Positions 39,546-49,113 of a stretch of DNA of 64,000 nucleotides are shown here, one piece after another. The position numbers were made by a program, and so were the translations under genes. Numbering within the stretch: the stretch's first letter is position 1; each line of letters starts with the position of its first letter. This DNA comes from Citrobacter arsenatis. Its GTDB lineage: Bacteria > Pseudomonadota > Gammaproteobacteria > Enterobacterales > Enterobacteriaceae. Under the pieces are notes generated by a model, which was given only the letters and a program-made list of their open reading frames with translations, did no database searches and was not told the origin of the DNA. The stretch is from NCBI RefSeq assembly GCF_004353845.1, contig NZ_CP037864.1:434001-498000 (forward strand), in the 5' to 3' direction.

Positions 39546-41255
39546 TCACGGTTGGCGATCGCGCAAATGTGCGCTGAAGGTCGCGGCATCCATAAAGCCC
39601 GTCACCCGAGCGTCCGGATGCTCATTCCCCTCGGCATCAAAGAACAAAATCGTCGGCAAACCCAGAACCTGTAGATGTTTCAGCAGAGCGACATCCTGGG
39701 CATTGTTTGCAGTCACATCAGCCTGCAAAAGTACCGTGTCGCCTAGCGCTTGCTGAACCTGCGGGTTGCTGAACGTATACTTCTCGAACTCCTTACAGGC
39801 CACGCACCAGTCGGCATACAGATCCAACATCACGGGCTTGCCTTTGGCTTGTGCCAGCGCCTGATTTAGCGCATCCACTGAAGTCACCGGCGTAAAGTTA
39901 AGGTGTGTCTGGGTTTGAGCATGCGGCGTACCGAACGCCCAGTCCTGCATTGGCCGTACGCTTACCAGCGCTGCAGCCAGCAGGATAATCTGTACGATGC
40001 GCATCCAGGCGTGCTTTGCCTGCAGGCTGGTGATGAATGCCCAGCTAAAGAATGTGACACCCAACAGTGACCACAGGCGTACACCCCATTCGTCGCCAAT
40101 GATGCGTTCAAGTAAGAAGACGGGAAGCGCCAGAATGACAAAGCCAAAAGCGGTTTTGACATGTTCCATCCATGGGCCGCTTTTGGGCAGCAGGCGGTTG
40201 CCGAAGACGGTAATCAGCATCAGAGGTAATCCCATTCCCAGTGCGTACAGATACAGCGTGCCGCCTCCCAGCCACATGTTCCCGCTCTGAGCGATGTACA
40301 GCAAAATTGCGCTTAGCGGGGCTGTGGTACAAGGAGAACAGATGAGGCCGGCGATCGCCCCCATCGCAAAGACGCTGCCGGGAGAGCCGCCTTGCTGGCG
40401 GTTACTCATTAGCGTGAGACGGGTTTGCAGCGATGAAGGCAGTTGCAGCGTGAACAGGCCAAACATCGACAGGGCCAGCAGCGTAAAGACGACGGCAAGG
40501 CCAATCAGGACGTAGGGATGCTGAAGCGCGGCCTGGAACTGCAAACCGGCGGCTGCAACAACCAGACCCAGCGCGGTATAGGTGAGCGCCATCCCCTGGA
40601 CGTAGATAAACGTCAGCAGCAGTGCCCGTCCGGTTGATAAGCGTTGTTTGCCGCCCAACACGATGCCAGAAATCAGCGGATACATCGGCAATACGCAAGG
40701 CGTAAATGCGATGCCAATCCCGATCAGCAATGCCCATAGTGCGGAAAAGGGAAGCTGGGCTGGGGGCTGCGGTTTCTCTTGCGGATCTGTGGTGGCTGGA
40801 GCAGGCGCAGTTGCCGCCGTGGAACCGGCAGACACTTCACTTAATGGCACTGTTTTTGTTTCTGGTGGATAGCAAAATCCGGCGTCGGCGCAGCCCTGGT
40901 ATGTGACCGTTAATGTTGCGCCAGATTTCGCCAGATTGACCGTGACAGGGATGGTTAGCTGTTTACGGTAAATCTCACTTTTGCCGTAAAACTCATCTTC
41001 ATGCCAGACGCCTGGCGGTAGCTTTACCTCGGCGATATCGGCCTGAGATGGCGTAATGCTTATCTGTTTGCGATACAGATAGTAGCCATCTTTAACTTGC
41101 CATGTGAGGTTGAGATCGTGTTGGTTTTGCTGGAAATCAAAAACAAACGCCCGATCGGCAGGTACAAACTGCGAGCGGCCAGGCGCGTCAAATAATCCGG
41201 CAAAGGTAGATGTGCTGCACAGCAGCAGGATCAGCGTAAGGATGCGTTGAGCCAT
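39546..41255 (-). CDS. dsbD: Thiol:disulfide interchange protein DsbD
   Basis: An inner-membrane protein that carries electrons from cytoplasmic thioredoxin to the periplasm for DsbC, DsbG and CcmG. It has 569 residues (E. coli 565). Order of parts: signal peptide to about residue 19, an immunoglobulin-like alpha domain with paired cysteines (GCADAGFCYPPE), eight membrane helices with active cysteines in FTPCVLPMYP and LICSPCTTAP, and a C-terminal thioredoxin-like domain with CVAC in LYADWCVACKEFEKY. A short Ala/Pro/Thr linker after the alpha domain differs from E. coli. Its start overlaps the end of cutA by 25 bp, which indicates coupled translation. Confidence 0.97.
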   Translation of the reverse strand: MAQRILTLILLLCSTSTFAGLFDAPGRSQFVPADRAFVFDFQQNQHDLNLTWQVKDGYYLYRKQISITPSQADIAEVKLPPGVWHEDEFYGKSEIYRKQLTIPVTVNLAKSGATLTVTYQGCADAGFCYPPETKTVPLSEVSAGSTAATAPAPATTDPQEKPQPPAQLPFSALWALLIGIGIAFTPCVLPMYPLISGIVLGGKQRLSTGRALLLTFIYVQGMALTYTALGLVVAAAGLQFQAALQHPYVLIGLAVVFTLLALSMFGLFTLQLPSSLQTRLTLMSNRQQGGSPGSVFAMGAIAGLICSPCTTAPLSAILLYIAQSGNMWLGGGTLYLYALGMGLPLMLITVFGNRLLPKSGPWMEHVKTAFGFVILALPVFLLERIIGDEWGVRLWSLLGVTFFSWAFITSLQAKHAWMRIVQIILLAAALVSVRPMQDWAFGTPHAQTQTHLNFTPVTSVDALNQALAQAKGKPVMLDLYADWCVACKEFEKYTFSNPQVQQALGDTVLLQADVTANNAQDVALLKHLQVLGLPTILFFDAEGNEHPDARVTGFMDAATFSAHLRDRQP

Positions 41256-41578
41256 GAGCGGTAATCAAAGTCTCCGTGAGTGACGGGTAAAACCAGAAGT
41301 TCAGGCGTTTGATATGGATGATGTGACTTCAGGCAATCGAGAAGGGCTTGCTGGTGTGTGACGGTGGTTTTTAAAATCATCTGGACTTCATATTCCTGCT
41401 CAAGTTTACCTTCCCAATAATAAAGGGAGGTAGCTCCTGGCAGTAGCGTCACACAGGCAGCCAGTTTTTCTGCCAGCACTTTGGCGGCCAGATCCTGGGC
41501 GGTTGCTTCATCCGGCGCGGTACAGAGCACCACAACGGTATCGGGGATGGAAATATCCTGACTCTTAACATCAAGCAT
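41231..41578 (-). CDS. cutA: CutA divalent-cation tolerance protein
   Basis: A small trimeric PII-like cytoplasmic protein, 115 residues, linked to copper and other divalent-metal tolerance though its exact role is unclear. Family blocks are VVLCTAPDEATAQDLAAKVL, LAACVTLLPGATSLYYWEGK and EEVQMILKT-type strands, ending HGDFDYRSWLNASLR. The ATG at 41578 is preceded by GAGGTG, better than a GTG two codons earlier. It overlaps dsbD by 25 bp, as in E. coli. Confidence 0.95.
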   Translation of the reverse strand: MLDVKSQDISIPDTVVVLCTAPDEATAQDLAAKVLAEKLAACVTLLPGATSLYYWEGKLEQEYEVQMILKTTVTHQQALLDCLKSHHPYQTPELLVLPVTHGDFDYRSWLNASLR

Positions 41579-41709
41579 AAACACCTCGAAAGAACAGAGT
41601 AACCAGCTAAAGAATGGTCACTATACAACGGACGAGGGAAGGATGTTAGCTAAAGCGGGGTGATGAAGCGGAGGAACTGCAGGGTGCGGAGGCACCCTGC
41701 AGGAAAAAC

Positions 41710-43011
41710 TTACAGCATGAAGCTGCCCAGCAAGAAGCCGAAGCAGACAGCCAGAACCACACCCAGAGTACCAGGGATGAAGAACGGATGGTTAAAGACG
41801 AATTTACCGATGCGAGTTGTACCGGTGTCATCCATCTGAACCGCCGCAACCAGAGTTGGGTAGGTTGGCAGAATGAACAGGCCAGAAACAGCTGCGAAAG
41901 ACGCAACAGCAGTCAGTGGGGAAACGTTCAGAGCCAGAGCCATCGGCATCAGTGCTTTAGCGGTTGCAGCCTGAGAGTACAGCAGCGCAGAAGCAAAGAA
42001 GAAGATGACTGCCAGCAGCCACGGATGACCCTGAATTACGCTACCTGCAGTATCTTTGATCCAGTCAATGTTGTGAGATACGAAGGTATCACCCAGCCAT
42101 GCAACACCCAGGATACAAATACAGGCGCTCATACCGGCTTTGAAGGTGCTGGAGTTCAGGATGGAGTCAGTTTCAACGCGGCAGACGATGGTCGTCAGCG
42201 TCGCGACGCTCAGCATGATGATCAGAATTGCGTTGGTGGTGTTCATCAGCGGTTTAGCGACCAGGCCAAGGCTTGGGCTGTTGATGATGGCGTATACAAC
42301 GACGCAAACCACGCCCAGCAGGAACAACCAAACGGAGGTTTTCGCGCCAGCTTTGATTTCAACTTGTCTTTCACCGCGCAGTTCAACCAGGCCTTCTTCC
42401 AGACGCTTACGATAAATCGGGTCGTCAGACAGTTTGGAGTTGAACAGTGCAGTGATCAGGAAGGACATGACCAGAACAGCCAGCAGAGTGGACGGAATGA
42501 CCACGGACAGCAGGTGAATGTAGCTGATGCCATGACCTTCCATTACGGAAGACATATAAACCACGGCTGCGGAGATTGGAGAAGCCGTAATCGCAATCTG
42601 TGCAGAAACCACTGCAGTAGAGAGCGGGCGGCAAGGTTTGATCCCTTGTTCCTTCGCAACTTCGGCGATAACTGGCAGCGTTGCCAGAGAGATGTTGCCG
42701 GTACCTGCGAAGATAGTCAGGAAATAGGTCACGATAGGTGCAAGGATCGTGATGTATTTCGGGTTTTTACGCAGCAGTTTTTCAGTTTGATGAACCAGAT
42801 AGTCCAGGCCACCTGCAATCTGCATAGCTGAAATGGCAGCGATAACCGCCATGATGATGGAAATAACATCGAACGGGATATTACCGGGTTTTACGCCGAT
42901 AGCGGCGAGAACCAGAACACCCAGCCCACCTGCAAATCCAATACCGATACCCCCAAGTCTGGCACCTAAAAAGATTGCCAGCAAAACGATGATAAGTTCT
43001 AAAACTATCAT
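41710..43011 (-). CDS. dcuA: C4-dicarboxylate transporter DcuA
   Basis: An inner-membrane carrier for aspartate, fumarate, malate and succinate, 433 residues, the E. coli length, with 10-12 hydrophobic segments. It begins MIVLELIIVLLAIFLGARLG and contains FAGTGNISLATLPVIAEVAK and TASPISAAVVYMSS, equivalent to the DcuB blocks seen earlier in the window. It follows aspA on the same strand after an intrinsic terminator. In E. coli the pair supports aspartate uptake and conversion to fumarate, and DcuA is made with and without oxygen. Confidence 0.97.
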   Translation of the reverse strand: MIVLELIIVLLAIFLGARLGGIGIGFAGGLGVLVLAAIGVKPGNIPFDVISIIMAVIAAISAMQIAGGLDYLVHQTEKLLRKNPKYITILAPIVTYFLTIFAGTGNISLATLPVIAEVAKEQGIKPCRPLSTAVVSAQIAITASPISAAVVYMSSVMEGHGISYIHLLSVVIPSTLLAVLVMSFLITALFNSKLSDDPIYRKRLEEGLVELRGERQVEIKAGAKTSVWLFLLGVVCVVVYAIINSPSLGLVAKPLMNTTNAILIIMLSVATLTTIVCRVETDSILNSSTFKAGMSACICILGVAWLGDTFVSHNIDWIKDTAGSVIQGHPWLLAVIFFFASALLYSQAATAKALMPMALALNVSPLTAVASFAAVSGLFILPTYPTLVAAVQMDDTGTTRIGKFVFNHPFFIPGTLGVVLAVCFGFLLGSFML

Positions 43012-43076
43012 ATTAGCCTTCCTTGTTGTTTAACAAGTTGATATTAAATTGTTGTTTTTAAGTAACTTCGAGTAAG

Positions 43077-43103
43077 AAAAAAGGCACGTCATCATGACGT
43101 GCC
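43077..43103 (-). terminator. Terminator between aspA and dcuA
   Basis: GGCACGTC and GACGTGCC (43083-43090, 43096-43103) form a perfect stem with a five-base loop. On the minus strand a run of six T residues follows. It probably gives partial termination so that aspA message exceeds aspA-dcuA. Confidence 0.85.
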
Positions 43104-43126
43104 CTCTCCGGTACTACCCTACACGA

Positions 43127-44563
43127 TTACTGTTCGCTTTCATCAGTATAACGTTTTGCTTTATAAGCAGGGTGCATCAGGTTCTGTGCAGAGAAGATAT
43201 CGTCCAGTTCAGACTCGGTCAACAGACCGCGTTCCAGGACAACTTCACGTACGCTCTTACCGGTTTCGGCACAAATTTTACCGACGATGTCGCCGTTGTG
43301 GTGACCGATGAACGGGTTGAGGTAAGTAACGATGCCGATGGAGTTGAATACAAACGCTTCACAGACTTCTTTGTTAGCAGTGATACCACTAACGCATTTT
43401 TCCAGCAGGTTGTAGCAAGCATTGCTCAGAATGTGAATGGATTCAAACATTGCCTGACCAATGACCGGCTCCATTACGTTCAGCTGCAGCTGACCAGCTT
43501 CAGACGCCATGGTAACAGTGATGTCGTTGCCGATGACTTTGAAGCACACCTGGTTTACGACTTCCGGAACAACCGGGTTCACTTTTGCTGGCATGATAGA
43601 AGAACCGGCCTGCAGTTCTGGCAGGTTGATCTCGTTCAGACCAGCACGCGGACCAGAGGAGAGTAAACGCAGGTCGTTACAGATTTTGGACATCTTAACA
43701 GCCAGACGTTTCAGTGCGCCGTGCACCATTACGTATGCGCCGCAGTCAGAGGTCGCTTCAATCAGGTCTTCTGCAGGAACACAAGCGAAGCCAGTGACTT
43801 CAGCCAGTTTCTGCACTGCCAGCGGAGAGTACTCTTTCGGCGTGTTCAGGCCCGTACCGATTGCAGTTGCGCCGAGGTTAACTTCCAGCAGCAGTTCTGC
43901 GGTACGACTAATGTTTTTCACTTCTTCTTTCAACAGTACGCTGAAAGCATGGAATTCCTGACCGAGGGTCATCGGTACAGCATCCTGCAGCTGGGTACGA
44001 CCCATTTTCAGGATGTCCTGGAATTCAACAGCCTTTTGCTCGAAGCCTTCACGCAGTTGGCTCAGAGCATCAATCAGTTTGATGATGGATGCGTATACCG
44101 CGATACGGAAGCCAGTTGGGTAAGCGTCGTTGGTAGACTGACATTTGTTAACGTGGTCGTTCGGGTTCAGGTACTGATATTCACCTTTCTGGTGACCCAT
44201 CAGTTCCAGACCGATATTGGCCAGCACTTCGTTGGTGTTCATGTTGACGGAGGTACCCGCACCACCCTGGTAAACGTCTACCGGGAATTGATCCATGCAT
44301 TTTCCGTTATTCAGGACTTCATCACACGCCGCGATGATGGCATTTGCCACACTCTTAGGAATGGTTTGCAGCTCTTTGTTGGCCATTGCCGCTGCCTTTT
44401 TAACCATTACCATACCGCGAACAAATTCAGGGATGTCGCTGATTTTGTTATTGCTAATGTAGAAGTTTTCAATCGCTCTCAGAGTGTGAACACCGTAGTA
44501 AGCGTCCGCTGGAACTTCCCTGGTACCCAACAAGTCTTCTTCGATACGAATGTTGTTTAACAT
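43127..44563 (-). CDS. aspA: Aspartate ammonia-lyase AspA
   Basis: Cytoplasmic aspartase that converts L-aspartate to fumarate and ammonia, 478 residues as in E. coli. The fumarase/aspartase signature GSSIMPAKVNP with its catalytic serine loop is at about residue 316-326. Other active-site segments are GGAGTSVNMNTNEV, KCQSTNDAYPTGFR and GRTQLQDAVP. The ATG at 44563 has AAGAAGG upstream, and a longer open frame to 44605 is rejected. It feeds fumarate to frdABCD, linking this gene to the anaerobic set in the window. Confidence 0.97.
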   Translation of the reverse strand: MLNNIRIEEDLLGTREVPADAYYGVHTLRAIENFYISNNKISDIPEFVRGMVMVKKAAAMANKELQTIPKSVANAIIAACDEVLNNGKCMDQFPVDVYQGGAGTSVNMNTNEVLANIGLELMGHQKGEYQYLNPNDHVNKCQSTNDAYPTGFRIAVYASIIKLIDALSQLREGFEQKAVEFQDILKMGRTQLQDAVPMTLGQEFHAFSVLLKEEVKNISRTAELLLEVNLGATAIGTGLNTPKEYSPLAVQKLAEVTGFACVPAEDLIEATSDCGAYVMVHGALKRLAVKMSKICNDLRLLSSGPRAGLNEINLPELQAGSSIMPAKVNPVVPEVVNQVCFKVIGNDITVTMASEAGQLQLNVMEPVIGQAMFESIHILSNACYNLLEKCVSGITANKEVCEAFVFNSIGIVTYLNPFIGHHNGDIVGKICAETGKSVREVVLERGLLTESELDDIFSAQNLMHPAYKAKRYTDESEQ

Positions 44564-44901
44564 GTGAACCTTCTTTTTCAAGCTGCCAATGATTTGACTA
44601 AACACACAGGATATATGTGATTTCGATTGTTTCTCGACCGACGATTATCCCCTGCATCGGTCTGATACTCGAGATCATATGCTGGTTCAGGATTTCTACC
44701 GTAATCTGGATCACTTAAAGCGTGGAATTTACCCCTTATTTATTATTCTGTGAAATGGATCACCCCTTTGTGATTAACCCCAAATATTAGTGTACAAGCC
44801 ACTTGAAATTTTGCTAACCACCACAATATCAAATCGATGCGATTAACATAATTTTTCGAACAGATGTTGAACAAAACGGCTGTTATTAACAGGAGATCCC
44901 T
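44564..44901. promoter_or_regulatory. aspA-fxsA divergent promoter region with CRP site
   Basis: TGTGA-AATGGA-TCACC at 44749-44764 is one base from the CRP consensus and lies between the two genes, fitting the known CRP activation of aspA in E. coli. No gene is visible in the 338 bp. Confidence 0.65.
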
Positions 44902-45381
44902 TTGCGCTGGATACCATTGCTTGCCATTTTTCTCTATGTTTACATAGAGATATCTATTTTTATTCAGGTTGCCCATGTGATGGGCGTCCTGATGACGTTG
45001 ATTTTGGTTATTTTTACGTCGGTTATCGGTATGTCTCTTGTTCGTAATCAGGGATTTAAGAACTTTTTACTGATGCAACAAAAAATGGCGGCTGGTGAAA
45101 GTCCGGCTGCAGAAATGATCAAAAGTGTATCGCTGATTATTGCCGGCCTGCTGTTGGTGCTGCCTGGTTTTTTCACCGATTTCCTCGGTCTTCTTCTTTT
45201 ATTACCCCCGGTACAAAAGCATCTGACGATGAAACTGCTGCCGCATTTGCGTTTTTCGCGTATGCCGGGCGGTGGTTTTAGCGCCGGAACCGGTGGCGGT
45301 GAGACCTTTGACGGCGAATTTCAGCGCAAGGATGACGATCGTAACCGCCTTGATCATAAAGATGACGATCGCCGCGACTAA
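44902..45381 (+). CDS. fxsA: Inner-membrane protein FxsA
   Basis: A 159-residue membrane protein. In E. coli its overproduction relieves F exclusion of phage T7; its normal role is unknown. Four hydrophobic segments occupy about residues 3-45 and 75-110. The C-terminal tail is hydrophilic and acidic (RKDDDRNRLDHKDDDRRD) and preceded by a glycine-rich stretch (MPGGGFSAGTGGG). The start is TTG at 44902 with AGGAG upstream, giving the family N-terminus MRWIPLLAIFLYVYIEISIF. There is no ATG that would keep this conserved start. Confidence 0.93.
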   Translation: MRWIPLLAIFLYVYIEISIFIQVAHVMGVLMTLILVIFTSVIGMSLVRNQGFKNFLLMQQKMAAGESPAAEMIKSVSLIIAGLLLVLPGFFTDFLGLLLLLPPVQKHLTMKLLPHLRFSRMPGGGFSAGTGGGETFDGEFQRKDDDRNRLDHKDDDRRD

Positions 45382-45402
45382 CCCAGTAAGCCAGATCAGT
45401 AT

Positions 45403-45486
45403 GTAGGCCGGATAAGCGTTAGTGCCATCCGTCAAAAGTGTTTATATGCCGGATGATGGCGTCAACGTTGCCTTATCCGGCCTGCG
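45403..45486. repeat. REP pair overlapping the 3' end of yjeH
   Basis: GTAGGCCGGATAAGCG...GCCATCCG (45403-45431) and GCCGGATGATGGCGTCAACG...CTTATCCGGCCTGC (about 45448-45485) are inverted REP units. The second encodes the last residues of yjeH. Confidence 0.85.
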
Positions 45487-46707
45487 GGGTAAAAACAGCC
45501 ACAGTCCTGCCAGCATAATCAGCGCATACAGGCTCTTCCAGCCAACCATCGTCAACAGCAGCAGACACAGCAGACCGCCAATGACCGCCAGTGCGCGATA
45601 ATGCCCTTTCAGTAATCGACATCCCGCCAGCATGCACAGCAGATAAATCATAATAAAGATGCCGTTGGCGTAGACGATTAACGCATCGAGATTGATTTGC
45701 AGCATATAGATGCACAAGGTGCTGACTACACAGCAGCCCAGTACGGCATTTAGCGCATTGCGCGGAAGGTGGCGGGGAGACAGACGTGCCAGATAACTCT
45801 CCGGCTTATATTGCGCCTGCGACCAGACCAGCCGGGCGAAACTTTGAATATAAATGTTGAGGCTGGCAAAACAGGCCAGATAACCAATGATGCAGGCGAC
45901 CCACAGTGCCTGCACGCCAAACAGTTGAACGACGATCTCTGGCAGTGATGCCGCCGCCGCCATTTGCTCGCCGTAGGCGCCAAAATGAAGCACCACGACG
46001 GTGCATGCCCAATAAACAGACCCTGCCAGCAGCAGGCCAATCATCAGCGCGCGCGGGAAGTCCCGCTCCGGGTTTTTAAATTCAGATGCCAGATGCGCGA
46101 ACGCTTCAAGGCCGACAAAACACCAAAACATCACCGACAGCGCGGCGAACAGTCCGGGGAGTTCAATCTCGCTAATCGCAGGGAAGGGGATCTCGGCAGG
46201 TTTTAGATCGCCCGCCCACCAGATGGCGACAATGAGAGCAACAATCAGTCCGGCAATGACCGTTTGCAGATTCGCACTGGAGCTTGCGCCGCGGGAGCCA
46301 ATATACCAAACCAACGCCAGCGTACCGAGCTCTGCTAACAGAAGCTGTTCATCATGCCAGCCAAACATCGCCTGACCGAAGCCGGCGGCGATATGTAATG
46401 CCGCGGGTAAGCCGACGGGAATCACCGACAAAAACAGCCATCCGGTGACGCGCTCCATGCGTGAGCCAAAGGCCATGCCGACAAAGTGCGCCACGCCGCC
46501 CGCGCTGGGAAAATGACGACCCAGTACGGCAAAGACAATCGCCACGGGAAAAACGAGAACAATCAGCACCGGCCAGGCCCACAAGCTGTTGTTGCCGGCC
46601 ACTAGCGCAGCCAGCGCAGGGACAGCGAAAACGCCTGTACCTAACAATGATGTCGACAACAGGCCAACGCCCTGAGCCAGCCCCAGCTCTTGTTTCAGTC
46701 CGCTCAT
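45442..46707 (-). CDS. yjeH: APC-family amino-acid exporter YjeH
   Basis: An inner-membrane transporter of 421 residues. E. coli YjeH exports L-methionine and branched-chain amino acids. About 12 membrane segments are seen, starting MSGLKQELGLAQGVGLLSTS and including GTGVFAVPALAALVAG in helix 1 and FWCFVGLEAFAHLASEFKNP. The final residues (RRPDKATLTPSSGI) differ completely from the E. coli tail and are encoded by a REP element. Transcribed away from groES, with 274 bp between. Confidence 0.93.
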   Translation of the reverse strand: MSGLKQELGLAQGVGLLSTSLLGTGVFAVPALAALVAGNNSLWAWPVLIVLVFPVAIVFAVLGRHFPSAGGVAHFVGMAFGSRMERVTGWLFLSVIPVGLPAALHIAAGFGQAMFGWHDEQLLLAELGTLALVWYIGSRGASSSANLQTVIAGLIVALIVAIWWAGDLKPAEIPFPAISEIELPGLFAALSVMFWCFVGLEAFAHLASEFKNPERDFPRALMIGLLLAGSVYWACTVVVLHFGAYGEQMAAAASLPEIVVQLFGVQALWVACIIGYLACFASLNIYIQSFARLVWSQAQYKPESYLARLSPRHLPRNALNAVLGCCVVSTLCIYMLQINLDALIVYANGIFIMIYLLCMLAGCRLLKGHYRALAVIGGLLCLLLLTMVGWKSLYALIMLAGLWLFLPRRPDKATLTPSSGI

Positions 46708-46872
46708 AAGTTGTTATCCGGTTAGGCCCAATGACGGGCTACAGCGCAGATTTTTGATGGTATCACAATCGGATTTGCTTATGACGACACGACTGAAATC
46801 GTTATGAAATGTGAGGTGTGTCGGCGTTTTGGCGGGATTTTCTGCTGATAAAAAATTTTTTTCGCTTGCCCC

Positions 46873-46901
46873 CTTGAAGGCGTAAAACCCCATCCCCATC
46901 T
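46873..46901 (+). promoter_or_regulatory. Sigma-32 heat-shock promoter of groESL
   Basis: CTTGAAG (46873-46879), a 14-bp spacer and CCCCATCT (46894-46901) match the sigma-32 consensus and the E. coli groE promoter. It ends 80 bp before groES. Confidence 0.9.
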
Positions 46902-46981
46902 CTCTGGTCACTAGCCGGGAAACCGTTTACGGGCCGGCGTCACCCATAACTGATAAAGACTTTCTCAAAGGAGAGCTATCA

Positions 46982-47275
46982 ATGAGTATTCGTCCGTTAC
47001 ATGATCGTGTGATCGTCAAACGTAAAGAAGTTGAATCTAAATCTGCTGGCGGCATCGTACTGACCGGTTCCGCAGCAGGTAAATCAACTCGTGGCGAAAT
47101 CATCGCTGTCGGTAAGGGTCGCATCCTGGACAACGGTACCGTACAGCCGCTGGACGTGAAAGTCGGCGATATCGTTATTTTCAACGATGGCTACGGTGTT
47201 AAATCTGAGAAGATCGACAATGAAGAAGTGTTGATCATGTCTGAAAGCGACATCCTGGCAATTGTTGAAGCCTAA
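46982..47275 (+). CDS. groS: Co-chaperonin GroES
   Basis: Heptameric lid of the GroEL folding chamber, 97 residues, essentially identical to E. coli. It starts MSIRPLHDRVIVKRKEVESK. The mobile loop that binds GroEL is SAGGIVLTGSAAGKST (about residues 21-36). The ribosome site AAAGGAGAG lies just upstream of the ATG at 46982. It is the first gene of the heat-shock operon, with groEL 43 bp downstream. Confidence 0.99.
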   Translation: MSIRPLHDRVIVKRKEVESKSAGGIVLTGSAAGKSTRGEIIAVGKGRILDNGTVQPLDVKVGDIVIFNDGYGVKSEKIDNEEVLIMSESDILAIVEA

Positions 47276-47318
47276 TCCGCGAACGACACTGAACATACGA
47301 ATTTAAGGGAAAGAGAAA

Positions 47319-48965
47319 ATGGCAGCTAAAGACGTAAAATTCGGTAACGACGCTCGTGTGAAAATGCTGCGCGGCGTAAACGTACTGGCAGATGCAGTGA
47401 AAGTTACCCTCGGTCCAAAAGGCCGTAACGTAGTTCTGGATAAATCTTTCGGTGCACCGACCATCACTAAAGATGGTGTTTCCGTAGCTCGTGAAATCGA
47501 ACTGGAAGACAAGTTCGAAAACATGGGTGCGCAGATGGTGAAAGAAGTTGCCTCTAAAGCGAATGACGCTGCAGGCGACGGTACCACCACTGCAACCGTA
47601 CTGGCTCAGTCCATCATTACTGAAGGTCTGAAAGCCGTTGCTGCGGGTATGAACCCGATGGATCTGAAACGTGGTATCGACAAAGCTGTCGCTGCTGCTG
47701 TTGAAGAACTGAAAGCACTGTCCGTACCGTGCTCCGACTCTAAAGCTATTGCTCAGGTTGGTACCATCTCCGCTAACTCCGACGAAACCGTAGGTAAACT
47801 GATCGCTGAAGCGATGGACAAAGTCGGTAAAGAAGGCGTGATCACCGTTGAAGACGGTACCGGTCTGCAGGACGAACTGGACGTGGTTGAAGGTATGCAA
47901 TTCGACCGTGGCTACCTGTCTCCTTACTTCATCAACAAGCCGGAAACTGGCGCAGTAGAACTGGAAAGTCCGTTCATCCTGCTGGCTGACAAGAAAATCT
48001 CCAACATCCGCGAAATGCTGCCGGTTCTGGAAGCTGTAGCGAAAGCAGGTAAACCGCTGCTGATCATCGCTGAAGATGTTGAAGGCGAAGCGCTGGCAAC
48101 TCTGGTGGTTAACACCATGCGCGGTATTGTGAAAGTCGCTGCTGTTAAAGCACCTGGCTTCGGTGACCGTCGTAAAGCAATGCTGCAGGATATCGCTACC
48201 CTGACCGGTGGTACCGTTATCTCTGAAGAGATCGGTATGGAGCTGGAAAAAGCAACTCTGGAAGATCTGGGCCAGGCGAAACGTGTTGTTATCAACAAAG
48301 ACACCACCACCATCATCGATGGCGTGGGCGACGAAGCTGCAATCCAGGGTCGTGTGACTCAGATTCGTCAGCAGATCGAAGAAGCAACTTCCGACTACGA
48401 CCGTGAAAAACTGCAGGAGCGCGTAGCGAAACTGGCAGGCGGCGTAGCAGTTATCAAAGTTGGTGCTGCGACTGAAGTTGAAATGAAAGAGAAGAAAGCC
48501 CGCGTTGAAGATGCCCTGCACGCGACCCGTGCTGCGGTAGAGGAAGGCGTGGTTGCTGGTGGTGGTGTTGCGCTGATTCGCGTAGCGTCTAAAATTGCCG
48601 GCCTGAAAGGTCAGAACGAAGACCAGAACGTAGGTATCAAAGTTGCGCTGCGCGCAATGGAATCCCCGCTGCGTCAAATCGTACTGAACTGCGGTGAAGA
48701 GCCGTCTGTAGTGGCTAACACCGTGAAAGCGGGTGACGGTAACTACGGTTACAACGCTGCAACTGAAGAATACGGCAACATGATCGACATGGGTATCCTG
48801 GATCCAACCAAAGTAACCCGTTCTGCTCTGCAGTACGCGGCTTCTGTTGCGGGTCTGATGATCACCACCGAGTGCATGGTGACCGATCTGCCGAAAGGCG
48901 ATGCGCCTGACTTAGGTGCTGCTGGTGGTATGGGCGGTATGGGTGGTATGGGCGGCATGATGTAA
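47319..48965 (+). CDS. groL: Chaperonin GroEL
   Basis: The 60-kDa chaperonin subunit that folds proteins in ATP-driven double rings, 548 residues as in E. coli. The ATP-binding segment DGTTTATVLAQSI is at about residues 87-99, and the apical domain includes YLSPYFINKPETG. The C-terminal tail is the flexible GGM repeat (AAGGMGGMGGMGGMM). Codon use is strongly biased, which produces long false frames on the opposite strand. The ribosome site is AAGGGAAAGAGAAA before ATG at 47319. Confidence 0.99.
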   Translation: MAAKDVKFGNDARVKMLRGVNVLADAVKVTLGPKGRNVVLDKSFGAPTITKDGVSVAREIELEDKFENMGAQMVKEVASKANDAAGDGTTTATVLAQSIITEGLKAVAAGMNPMDLKRGIDKAVAAAVEELKALSVPCSDSKAIAQVGTISANSDETVGKLIAEAMDKVGKEGVITVEDGTGLQDELDVVEGMQFDRGYLSPYFINKPETGAVELESPFILLADKKISNIREMLPVLEAVAKAGKPLLIIAEDVEGEALATLVVNTMRGIVKVAAVKAPGFGDRRKAMLQDIATLTGGTVISEEIGMELEKATLEDLGQAKRVVINKDTTTIIDGVGDEAAIQGRVTQIRQQIEEATSDYDREKLQERVAKLAGGVAVIKVGAATEVEMKEKKARVEDALHATRAAVEEGVVAGGGVALIRVASKIAGLKGQNEDQNVGIKVALRAMESPLRQIVLNCGEEPSVVANTVKAGDGNYGYNAATEEYGNMIDMGILDPTKVTRSALQYAASVAGLMITTECMVTDLPKGDAPDLGAAGGMGGMGGMGGMM

Positions 48966-48978
48966 TTTAATCTTCATA

Positions 48979-49082
48979 CTTCAAGCCGCAGGTTCGTTGG
49001 CTGCGTTCGTTCACCCCAGTCACTTACTTATGTAAGTGACTGGGGATTCATGAACTTGTCGCCAGCCTGCAACTTGAATTAT
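48979..49082. repeat. Palindromic intergenic repeat, copy A
   Basis: About 104 bp. The outer ends CTTCAAG...CTTGAATTAT are inverted. The centre is a perfect 14-bp stem CCCCAGTCACTTAC / GTAAGTGACTGGGG (49014-49027 and 49032-49045) with a TTAT loop. A diverged second copy lies on the other side of yjeI. It looks like a non-coding enterobacterial MITE-like unit; I cannot name it with certainty. Confidence 0.7.
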
Positions 49083-49113
49083 TTGATTAAATACGCATCT
49101 CGCGAAAAATGAG

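Noticed and set aside
41788..42831. 347-codon frame antisense to dcuA
   Set aside because: A shadow of the membrane-protein codon pattern in dcuA; no ribosome site or similarity.
47235..48677. 480-codon frame antisense to groEL
   Set aside because: Produced by strong codon bias in groEL; the peptide is low in complexity (Phe, Gln, His, Arg rich) and has no start signal.
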